From positions 1 to 45,108 of the forward strand of contig CALFCG010000084.1 of assembly GCA_937951315.1 (NCBI GenBank): a DNA stretch of 45,108 bases, read 5' to 3'. The notes under the pieces are model-generated. The model ran no database searches and was not told the origin of the DNA. It saw only the letters and a list, made by a program, of their open reading frames with translations. Position numbers and translations under genes: made by a program. Shown here one piece after another: positions 7,381 to 14,727 of this stretch (positions are counted from its first letter, which is position 1; every line of letters starts with the position of its first letter). The DNA is from an uncultured cyanobacterium (GTDB taxonomy: Bacteria > Cyanobacteriota > Cyanobacteriia > Thermosynechococcales > Thermosynechococcaceae).

Positions 7381-8052
7381 ATGACTTTTTTATTACGACA
7401 ACGCGCTTGGCACCTGTTAAAGAGAGTCTGTTGGGCAACTGTTTCGGTCACGGGGCTGTGTGTCCTCTTACTTTGCCTCGGAATTTTCAGCACTGCTCCC
7501 GCAACAGCAGGTATGAACGATGATCATTTTGATGGCAACATCTTTGTCCTTTACGCCAGCAATGGTTCGTTGGTGCCCCCTCGGAATAGCCTCGTTGAGG
7601 CACAACAACAAGAACGTCCTTCTGTGCTGATGTTCTACACCGACGATAGTCCAGAGTGTAAGGATAATTCCTTGGTGGTTTCACAGCTACAGGCTTTCTA
7701 CCGTCAAAACGTTAACTTTATGCCCATTAGCGTTGATACGCTGCCATCGGACAAAACCTACACATCTGACCAAGCCCCCTACTACTACAACGGCTCTCTA
7801 GTCCCACAGTTTGTCGTTATTAACCCCGCAGGAGATGTTGCACTTGATCGGATCGGACAAACGCCCTATGAAGTGATCGATGATTCCCTTCGCGACATCA
7901 AGAATCTTCCGCCTCGGCCCGAATCTTTTGCCATTGCGCGCCCAGCCTTTTCCCCCTCCCCCAGTGCTGACACAACCTTCTGGACTGCTCCTGTTAGAGG
8001 GGTCGAGGGCATTGACACCTCTGACCTACCAGCCCCTGCCACCCGCAACTAA
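7381..8052 (+). CDS. Membrane-associated thioredoxin-fold protein, possible photosystem I accumulation factor
   Basis: This 223-residue protein has an N-terminal hydrophobic segment (about 20-43, ending in TAPATAG) that acts as a membrane anchor or signal peptide. A thioredoxin-like region follows: FVLYASNGSLVPPRNSL, then VLMFYTDDSPECKDNS and VPQFVVINPAGDV. Where thioredoxins have CxxC there is only a single Cys (SPECKD), so disulfide exchange by the standard mechanism is not expected. The arrangement matches a conserved cyanobacterial thylakoid protein annotated, as I recall it, as a photosystem I accumulation factor. I could not check that name. The C-terminal tail is Pro/Ser-rich. It lies on the same strand as hemL, 139 bases upstream. 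Confidence 0.7.
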   Translation: MTFLLRQRAWHLLKRVCWATVSVTGLCVLLLCLGIFSTAPATAGMNDDHFDGNIFVLYASNGSLVPPRNSLVEAQQQERPSVLMFYTDDSPECKDNSLVVSQLQAFYRQNVNFMPISVDTLPSDKTYTSDQAPYYYNGSLVPQFVVINPAGDVALDRIGQTPYEVIDDSLRDIKNLPPRPESFAIARPAFSPSPSADTTFWTAPVRGVEGIDTSDLPAPATRN

Positions 8053-8179
8053 GGCTGGAAAAATTGGCGACCTATTTCCTTGTAGAATAAGGTTCTAAAT
8101 TCTAAGTCACGACTTTTATCGGTCCGATGAAAGCGCGTAGCAGGCTTTGTACAAGGAACCACTCAACTTCACTCTGATT

Positions 8180-8194
8180 AAGGAGACTGCTTTG
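8180..8194 (+). promoter_or_regulatory. Ribosome binding site that fixes the hemL TTG start
   Basis: AAGGAG at 8180-8185 is followed by six bases and TTG at 8192-8194. This perfect spacing decides the non-ATG start of hemL. Confidence 0.8.
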
Positions 8195-9490
8195 CTGACT
8201 GACACTTTAAACACAACGAAGTCAGAAGACATTTTTGCCGCCGCTCAAAAGTTGATGCCTGGTGGGGTTAGCTCTCCAGTGCGAGCTTTCAAATCAGTGG
8301 GTGGTCAACCCATTGTGTTTGATCGGGTGAACGGCTCACAGGTTTGGGATGTCGATGGCAATCAGTACATTGACTATGTCGGCACCTGGGGACCAGCCAT
8401 TTGCGGTCATGCACATCCTGAAGTGCTATCAGCCCTTACCGAAGCCCTGGCGAAAGGTACAAGCTTTGGTGCTCCCTGCGCTTTGGAAAATGTCTTAGCT
8501 GAGATGGTGATCGATGCAGTACCGAGTGTCGAGATGGTGCGCTTCGTCAACTCCGGCACAGAAGCCTGTATGGCGGTCTTAAGACTCATGCGGGCTTTCA
8601 CAGGCCGAGAGAAAGTGATTAAATTTGAGGGCTGTTACCACGGCCATGCTGACATGTTCCTGGTAAAGGCAGGGTCAGGGGTTGCCACACTGGGCCTACC
8701 GGATTCCCCTGGCGTCCCCAAAGCCGTCACCAGCAGTACTCTGACAGCGCCCTACAACGACTTACAGGCCGTTCAAGAATTATTTGCAGCGAACCCAGGC
8801 GAAATTGCCGGAGTCATTTTAGAGCCAGTGGTCGGTAACTCTGGCTTTATTGCCCCTGATGCTGGCTTTTTAGCAGGTCTGCGAGAAATCACGAAGGACG
8901 AAGGCGCTCTCTTAGTCTTTGATGAAGTGATGACGGGCTTCCGCATTGCCTATGGCGGTGCCCAAGAGAAATTTGGCATCACGCCCGATCTAACAACGCT
9001 GGGCAAGGTGATTGGAGGTGGTCTCCCTGTGGGTGCCTACGGCGGACGGCGCGACATCATGGGTATGGTGGCTCCCGCTGGACCGATGTATCAGGCTGGC
9101 ACATTATCAGGAAATCCCTTGGCCATGACGGCAGGTATTAAAACCCTAGAGCTTTTAGGACGTCCTGGCTCCTATGAACAGCTCGACAAGATGACCGGGA
9201 AGTTAATTACGGGTCTTTTGCAGATTGCCAAGGACAATGGTCATGCGGCCTGTGGTGGACATATTAGCGGCATGTTCGGTTTATTCTTTACCGATGGCCC
9301 TGTGCATAACTACGAGGATGCAAAAGCCGCAGATGGCCAAAAATTTGCCAAGTACCATCGTGGAATGCTGGAACAGGGTATTTATCTCGCACCATCAGCC
9401 TTTGAGGCTGGCTTTACATCGTTGGCGCATACCGAAGAAGATATCGACCGAACTTTAAAAGCGGCTCAGGTCGTACTCTCATCAATCTAG
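8192..9490 (+). CDS. hemL: Glutamate-1-semialdehyde 2,1-aminomutase HemL
   Basis: This PLP enzyme forms 5-aminolevulinate, the first committed tetrapyrrole precursor, from glutamate-1-semialdehyde. From TTG 8192 the protein is 432 residues, the normal family length. Landmarks are [18 protein letters not shown], the [16 protein letters not shown] segment, [17 protein letters not shown], and the PLP lysine in [18 protein letters not shown]. The TTG start is chosen because AAGGAG (8180-8185) sits six bases before it and no ATG is available in frame. The longer reading from TTG 8147 has no family counterpart. A strong hairpin terminator follows. The product feeds heme, chlorophyll and bilin synthesis. 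Confidence 0.96.
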   Translation: MLTDTLNTTKSEDIFAAAQKLMPGGVSSPVRAFKSVGGQPIVFDRVNGSQVWDVDGNQYIDYVGTWGPAICGHAHPEVLSALTEALAKGTSFGAPCALENVLAEMVIDAVPSVEMVRFVNSGTEACMAVLRLMRAFTGREKVIKFEGCYHGHADMFLVKAGSGVATLGLPDSPGVPKAVTSSTLTAPYNDLQAVQELFAANPGEIAGVILEPVVGNSGFIAPDAGFLAGLREITKDEGALLVFDEVMTGFRIAYGGAQEKFGITPDLTTLGKVIGGGLPVGAYGGRRDIMGMVAPAGPMYQAGTLSGNPLAMTAGIKTLELLGRPGSYEQLDKMTGKLITGLLQIAKDNGHAACGGHISGMFGLFFTDGPVHNYEDAKAADGQKFAKYHRGMLEQGIYLAPSAFEAGFTSLAHTEEDIDRTLKAAQVVLSSI

Positions 9491-9510
9491 CGTCAAGCTC
9501 CACTCATACA

Positions 9511-9566
9511 AATATCCATTAAAAAAGGAGGGTGTCATTGAGCATCCTCCTTTTTTAATGGATATT
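9511..9566. terminator. Bidirectional hairpin terminator between hemL and the convergent secreted-protein gene
   Basis: Bases 9511-9531 are the exact inverted complement of 9546-9566 (21 bp), extendable by three more pairs to leave an 8-base loop. The stem core is AAAAAAGGAGG/CCTCCTTTTTT, so a T-run follows the G/C part in both directions. It sits 20 bases after the hemL stop and 6 bases from the end of the convergent gene. Confidence 0.9.
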
Positions 9567-9572
9567 GTCAGC

Positions 9573-10871
9573 CTATTGGCGAATGGGTCCGTTGTAGTTA
9601 ATGGTCAACTGATTATCCTGAGCAACGGTAACTTCTGACTCTAGTGTTTGTGCCTCAGCACCGGGGGTTCCACCTCGAAAGGTAAACGTAATGCTGCCAT
9701 TGGAATTCTTGACGTACGGCGCTTGGGATGCGGGACCAAACATGCGAGCATCCGGGCGGTATTGCCCTAAGCCACCGTTGGTCTGGATTGCAGCTTGCCG
9801 GGCAAGATTTTTCGCACGTGCCACGAATAGATCGGTACTCAATGCCGTATCAAGTCTAGAGGTATCTGCTTTTTTAGAAATACTGGCTTTTTTAGGGGTA
9901 TCTGCTTTATAGGCTGAAGGAGCCGTTACTGTCTGGGGCTGTTTTTGGGTCGGTTTGCCGACAACAGGTGTCGGATTTTCTGCTGGGGTAGGTAATGCTT
10001 GCCCTAAGGGTTGAATCGTTACCGGTTGCGGACGGGAAGACTGAGGACTGAGTTTAGGTAAATCCTGCGGTGTCGAGGAAGAAGGGGAGGGCTCAGCCTG
10101 GGGCTGTTTTATCGCAGGGCCGTCAATAGGCTTTGACGGTGTTGTGGGGGTGGGTAATGTCTGCTCTAGGGGCCGAATGGTCGCAGGTTGCTGACGGGAG
10201 GACTGAGGCGTGAGCTTCGGTAAATCCTGCGGTGTTGAGGGAGAAGAGGAGGGCGCTGGAGCAACAGGAAGTGACGGCAATGTCTGTTGCTGCGGCTGTG
10301 GCACTGGAATTGGGATGGGTTGCGCGGGAGACGGCTGCGCAGAAGGGGCGGGAGCTGGGGTCAAGCCAGAACTAGGAGCCGAAGTCGAAGCGGGAGCTGG
10401 GGACGAGGCCTTTGCATCAGAACCACGAATAGGACCGTTATAGTCCAAGTTGACCGCGCCACTCGAAACAACGGTTGCGACGGTTTCAATCGTTTCTTCA
10501 CCTCCAGGAGGACCGCCTTTGAAGGTAAAGGTTAAGCTACCGTCCGCATTTTCTACGTATGGGGCGGTGAGGGCAGGACCTGACATTGCAGTTTCTGCTC
10601 GGTACTGACTCAGACCACCGTTGGCACGTTCCGCAGCTTGCCGAGCAAGGTTCTTTGCTCGACTCCGAAAGTAGGGAGACTGCGCCGCGTTGGATGAAGG
10701 GTTACTTGCTGGCGGTGGTGAGCTTTCGGGTGATGGCGAGCTTTCAGATGATGGTGAACTTTCGGGTGATGAGGGGTTAGGGAATGGTTCAAATCCCTGC
10801 GCCCAAGCCGGAAGTGATACTAGAGGGACTGCTAAAACAGTCAAAAGTGATAGATTACTGAGCTTAAACAT
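9573..10871 (-). CDS. Secreted proline/serine-rich protein with a duplicated terminal domain
   Basis: From ATG 10871 this is a 432-residue protein with a Sec signal peptide (PAWAQ cleavage near residue 24). A domain of about 83 residues occurs twice, near the N-terminus (about 67-149) and at the extreme C-terminus (about 349-431). Both copies share RAKNLARQAA, NGGL-QYR, GPA--APYV, GS-TFTF-GG and YNGPIR. The 200-residue linker between them is rich in Pro, Ser and Gln and contains a second, tandem duplication (TPQDLPKL-PQSSR, with LPTP). I do not recognise the domain. Location is probably periplasmic or extracellular. An in-frame codon at 10895 would add eight residues and weaken the signal peptide. 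Confidence 0.75.
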   Translation of the reverse strand: MFKLSNLSLLTVLAVPLVSLPAWAQGFEPFPNPSSPESSPSSESSPSPESSPPPASNPSSNAAQSPYFRSRAKNLARQAAERANGGLSQYRAETAMSGPALTAPYVENADGSLTFTFKGGPPGGEETIETVATVVSSGAVNLDYNGPIRGSDAKASSPAPASTSAPSSGLTPAPAPSAQPSPAQPIPIPVPQPQQQTLPSLPVAPAPSSSPSTPQDLPKLTPQSSRQQPATIRPLEQTLPTPTTPSKPIDGPAIKQPQAEPSPSSSTPQDLPKLSPQSSRPQPVTIQPLGQALPTPAENPTPVVGKPTQKQPQTVTAPSAYKADTPKKASISKKADTSRLDTALSTDLFVARAKNLARQAAIQTNGGLGQYRPDARMFGPASQAPYVKNSNGSITFTFRGGTPGAEAQTLESEVTVAQDNQLTINYNGPIRQ

Positions 10872-10990
10872 AGGACGTCCAAAACCATAATTCACAACCC
10901 CAGAATGGAGCGCTAGGGAACTAGACGCTATAGACCATTGGGTGTTCCTAACTGTTGATCAAGAGCCAGGAATATAAAGCCCATTTTAAC

Positions 10991-12352
10991 CTAGGCCTCA
11001 GATTTAACGACGAAGCGAGGGAAGGTTGGCCCCATCGACTTAACCATTGGCTGTGGTAGGAGAATCGTAAAGGTTGTGCCTTGGTTAATGTGACTGACAA
11101 CCTGGATATGCCCCTGATGATTTTCGGTGATGGTCTGAACAATAGCTAAGCCAAGACCTGTACCTGCGTTTGTGGACAGGGCAGACTTGGCACGTGCTGG
11201 ATCAACTCGATAAAAGCGATTAAATAAATAAGGGATGGCTGCATCAGGAATACCGATGCCAGTATCACTCACCTCAACTTTCAAATACGGTAGCCCTTGA
11301 CGCTGGAATTGCTGGAGATGAATCTTGACGCTGCCACCTTCAGTTGTGTACTGCAGGCTATTACTCACAAGATTGGTAAACAGACGAGCAAGTTGATCAT
11401 AATCACCCCAGAGCGTATAGGGTTCCTCTCCAGGGAGGGAGGCAAAATCGCCCAAATCTAAGGATAATTCAATTTTCTGGGCAGTTGCGATCGCATCTTG
11501 TTCTTCGACGACCTGCATCAAGAGCGCATCGAGGGGGCAAGCCTGCATCTGGGTCTGTCCCATCCCACCCTCCTGGCGGGCTAGGAACAAGAGGTCATCC
11601 ACTAAGTACCCTAAACGCTGTGTCAACCGCTCAACCACCATTAACTGCTGGCGCTGATCTTGTGGGCCAGATTCCGTTTCAGTGAGCGCCACCTGCACAT
11701 TGGTTTGAATCAAAGCAATGGGATTTCGCAGCTCGTGGGAGGCGTCAGCGGTAAACTGCTTCAGTTGCTGGTAGGACTCTTGAATCGGCTCAATGGCCAA
11801 ACGAGAGAGGAACCAGCCCACTGCAGCGACCAATGCAATCAGTAAACTCGTGCCGAAACTCAGGTCAATAATCAGTTGCCTTGCAGGTTTTGTGACTTCA
11901 AACCAAGGATGGCTAACCCGCAAAAATCCGATCACGTCTTTGCCATCCGTCAGCTTGCGGGTCATTTGCCGCAACCAGTAATCCGGCGAAATCTCCACCG
12001 TGACGCCCCCAGGACTCAGGCGAATCGGAACGTCAATGGGATCCTTGAAGGTAGACCACAGAAGAATTCCAGTAGGACCGTACCATTCAAGATCAATGCG
12101 ATCATCTTCCACGGCCTCTGGGGGACTCCCAAAGCTTGCCTCTAAGTTAATTCGGTCCGCCGCCATTGGTGCATTCGCGTCCACCACCAAAGAGCGCTGC
12201 ACCACCTCGACAACATGACTGAGGGTGTCGTCCACACGCTCAATGAGCGTGCCACGGACATAGATATAGAAACCGCTCGCAAACAACAGCAGCAACACTG
12301 CGGTCACAACGGTGTACCACAAGGCAAGGCGACGACGGGTCGTTTGAAACAT
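10991..12352 (-). CDS. Membrane sensor histidine kinase
   Basis: This 453-residue kinase has two membrane helices (about 12-32 and 161-183) enclosing a periplasmic sensor region of about 130 residues with no recognisable domain. Directly after the second helix comes a dimerisation/phosphoacceptor region with QFTADASHELRNPIALIQ (His206; Asn where Thr is more common in the H-box). The ATPase domain has N-box NLVSNSLQYT, DTGIGIP, FNRFYRVD and GTGLGLAIV. No HAMP domain is evident. It follows hemJ by 20 bases on the same strand, so the two are probably cotranscribed. No response regulator is adjacent, and the signal is unknown. It is related to the RppB/NrsS-type kinases at best by general layout. 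Confidence 0.9.
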   Translation of the reverse strand: MFQTTRRRLALWYTVVTAVLLLLFASGFYIYVRGTLIERVDDTLSHVVEVVQRSLVVDANAPMAADRINLEASFGSPPEAVEDDRIDLEWYGPTGILLWSTFKDPIDVPIRLSPGGVTVEISPDYWLRQMTRKLTDGKDVIGFLRVSHPWFEVTKPARQLIIDLSFGTSLLIALVAAVGWFLSRLAIEPIQESYQQLKQFTADASHELRNPIALIQTNVQVALTETESGPQDQRQQLMVVERLTQRLGYLVDDLLFLARQEGGMGQTQMQACPLDALLMQVVEEQDAIATAQKIELSLDLGDFASLPGEEPYTLWGDYDQLARLFTNLVSNSLQYTTEGGSVKIHLQQFQRQGLPYLKVEVSDTGIGIPDAAIPYLFNRFYRVDPARAKSALSTNAGTGLGLAIVQTITENHQGHIQVVSHINQGTTFTILLPQPMVKSMGPTFPRFVVKSEA

Positions 12353-12372
12353 TGCGATCGCAACTCTAAAAA

Positions 12373-12942
12373 CTATTCAGATGCGGCTTCCATTGCCAGC
12401 TTCTCTTTATCGCGCTTGCGCTTTTTGGCATAGAGCTGAATCGTTACCACCATCGCCAGCACCATACCAAAGACAACCCATACCGTTGCATCTGTCGGCA
12501 GGCTGTTCTTAAAGACAGCCAACAAGACAATCACCAGCAACAAAATAGTGGGTGCCTCATTCAAGGCCCGCAACTGCTGACCAGTCCACCCGCAAGTCCC
12601 TGCAGCCAGCTGCTTCATTAATTTACTGCAATAGAGGTGATAGACCACCAGGCCCGCCACAAAAACCAACTTGACTTGCAACCACCCCTGCTTCAATACC
12701 TCAGGCTCAGTGGTGAGCAAGCCAATCGCCATCACCACCGTGACCGCCATTCCAGGCGTCGTGATAATGGAGTACAGCCGCTTCTCCATCAGCTCATACT
12801 GCTTTTTGAGAATGGACTGAGCGGGTTCCGGCTCTTCATTGGCTTCCGTATGGTAAATAAATAACCGCACCAGATAAAAAAGGCCCGCGAACCAAACCAC
12901 AACGCCGATAATGTGAAACGCTTTGAACCAAAAATAAGGCAT
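12373..12942 (-). CDS. hemJ: Protoporphyrinogen IX oxidase HemJ
   Basis: This 189-residue integral membrane protein has four or five hydrophobic helices. The N-terminus FKAFHIIGVVVWFAGLFYL carries the conserved His (residue 10) and Trp. Further landmarks are RLFIYHTEA, QYELMEKRLYSIITTPGM, GWLQVKLVFV and YHLYC, all typical of the HemJ/UPF0093 family. It oxidises protoporphyrinogen IX to protoporphyrin IX at the heme/chlorophyll branch in cyanobacteria lacking HemY or HemG. An AGGAG lies nine bases before the ATG. The C-terminus is Lys/Arg-rich and cytosolic. It is the first gene of a pair with the sensor kinase. Confidence 0.93.
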   Translation of the reverse strand: MPYFWFKAFHIIGVVVWFAGLFYLVRLFIYHTEANEEPEPAQSILKKQYELMEKRLYSIITTPGMAVTVVMAIGLLTTEPEVLKQGWLQVKLVFVAGLVVYHLYCSKLMKQLAAGTCGWTGQQLRALNEAPTILLLVIVLLAVFKNSLPTDATVWVVFGMVLAMVVTIQLYAKKRKRDKEKLAMEAASE

Positions 12943-13127
12943 GACTGTCAGCTCCTTTGCGACCCTTAGAATTCATCCTAAACCAGTGCTGCTCCAATCC
13001 TGTGGCTCACAGCTCAAGCATGAACTTCCATGAAGTGTTCCTTTCGATCGATCCACCCCCCATCATTGAATTTACATCTATCAGGATTGCCCACAAAACA
13101 AGCACAATCGAGAGTTTCAAGACATCA

Positions 13128-14684
13128 TTAAATAGGCTGTGCCCCCGCCCTACCAGCTTCCACCCCATAGCTGGCAAGGGTGCGCAGACCTCCATCGGGT
13201 GTCTCAACGGTATCAACTACCTGGAGCTGACTCACCCATTGATGTGGCTCAATCGTGCACTCAACATAACCTCGCAGGCGACTTTCGAAATACTTGATGT
13301 GAGGATTGTCGGGTAGAAAGAGAGAAAAAACATCATAGTTGGGTCCCCCCGAACTAATCGAGGTGCCAACAAACTCTGTAGCCAGCGCTGGAGCCTTATC
13401 GTCTTGATAATCGGCTTTGAGATCGGTCACCCAAAAAGAATGAAGATCCCCTCCCAGAACAACAGGGTTCGAAAGCTGATGTTGTTCAATGGACTTGAGC
13501 AAGCGCTGACGGGTGGGGGCATAGCCATCCCAGCCATCCGACCAAAAGCCAGGGACCTCCCCCAGCTTCTGTGCCAGTGGCGCCATGAGCTGTTGCTGAG
13601 CGAGGACATTCCACTTTGCCTGGGATTTCATCCAGCCATCCAATAACCAGTTTTCCTGAGCTGTTCCCAACATTGAGCGTTGCGGATCAAGGCGCTCTTG
13701 ACACCCAAACACCATTTGACCTCCGCCTTTCCCATTGTGATCACAAGCTTGATCATCTCGATACTGACGGGTATCGAGCACATGAAACTCAGCTAAATGA
13801 CCAAACTGGAACCGGCGATAAAGCTTTAGATCAGGACCATTCGGTCGAGCACTCGGCCGGAGCGGCATATGTTCGTAGTAAGCCTGATAGGCAGCAGCAC
13901 GCTGCCGAAGGAACTCAACTCCTTTAGCAAATTTTTGAGATTCATCATTCGCATAGTCGTTTTCGACCTCATGATCATCCCAAGTAACAATGAAAGGAAC
14001 AACAGCATGGGCTGCCTGTAAATCAGGGTCCGTGCGATAGAGAGCATGACGCAATCGGTAAGTCTCTAGATCAACAGGATTGGGGCCAACATGTTGACGG
14101 ATGCGCCCTGGCCGGGACTTGCCTTCATAGATATAGTCACCCAGATGAAAGACCACATCCAAATTGGCTTGCGCGAGATGTTTATAGGCCGTGAAATACC
14201 CTTTTTCATAATGCTGACAAGAGACCATTGCCAGCCTCAGCAATTGATCATTATCGCCAGGAGCTGGAGCCGTTCGAGTTCGACCTATAGGGCTAATCTC
14301 ACGCCCCGATTTGAACTGGTACCAGTACCAATGCCCCGGCCTCAACCCTTCAACCACAACCCGCACCGAGTGGGCCAGCTCGGGTGTCGCCATGACAGTG
14401 CCTTTTGCCACCACCTGACGCATCGTTTCATCAGTGGCCACCTGCCATTGAATCGGAATATTGGTTGGAGGCAGCGAAGCCTCCTTTAAAGGATTGGGAG
14501 CCAGTCGTGTCCACAGGACAACGCTTGTCGGCCACGGGTCACCGGATGCGACCCCTAAACTAAAGGGATAGGCTGAGAACGTCGACGGAGAGGTGATCGT
14601 GTTGCTATTAACAACCTGGGTCTCACCTTTGACGAGCGTCACGCTCAGGGCACTCGTCGCCAGCAAAAAGTGTCGCCGTTTCAT
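13128..14684 (-). CDS. PhoD-type alkaline phosphatase/phosphodiesterase, Tat-exported
   Basis: This 518-residue enzyme begins MKRRHFLLATSALSVTL, a twin-arginine export signal, in line with cofactor loading (calcium and iron in PhoD) before export. The PhoD metallophosphatase domain is complete: FSLGVASGDP, VVLWTRL, FHLGDYIYEG, TWDDHEVENDYA, QLM and GGDLHSFWVTD near residue 410. Family members hydrolyse phosphomonoesters and diesters in the periplasm during phosphate starvation. No pho box could be confidently identified nearby. The gene is monocistronic between hemJ and the pentapeptide-repeat gene. Confidence 0.93.
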   Translation of the reverse strand: MKRRHFLLATSALSVTLVKGETQVVNSNTITSPSTFSAYPFSLGVASGDPWPTSVVLWTRLAPNPLKEASLPPTNIPIQWQVATDETMRQVVAKGTVMATPELAHSVRVVVEGLRPGHWYWYQFKSGREISPIGRTRTAPAPGDNDQLLRLAMVSCQHYEKGYFTAYKHLAQANLDVVFHLGDYIYEGKSRPGRIRQHVGPNPVDLETYRLRHALYRTDPDLQAAHAVVPFIVTWDDHEVENDYANDESQKFAKGVEFLRQRAAAYQAYYEHMPLRPSARPNGPDLKLYRRFQFGHLAEFHVLDTRQYRDDQACDHNGKGGGQMVFGCQERLDPQRSMLGTAQENWLLDGWMKSQAKWNVLAQQQLMAPLAQKLGEVPGFWSDGWDGYAPTRQRLLKSIEQHQLSNPVVLGGDLHSFWVTDLKADYQDDKAPALATEFVGTSISSGGPNYDVFSLFLPDNPHIKYFESRLRGYVECTIEPHQWVSQLQVVDTVETPDGGLRTLASYGVEAGRAGAQPI

Positions 14685-14727
14685 GGAGGAAGAAAGTCTG
14701 ACATGGCTTCCTACAGGCTACCTTGTC

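Noticed and set aside
8147-8191. Longer hemL reading from TTG 8147
   Set aside because: It adds 15 residues not found in the family and lacks the binding site that precedes TTG 8192.
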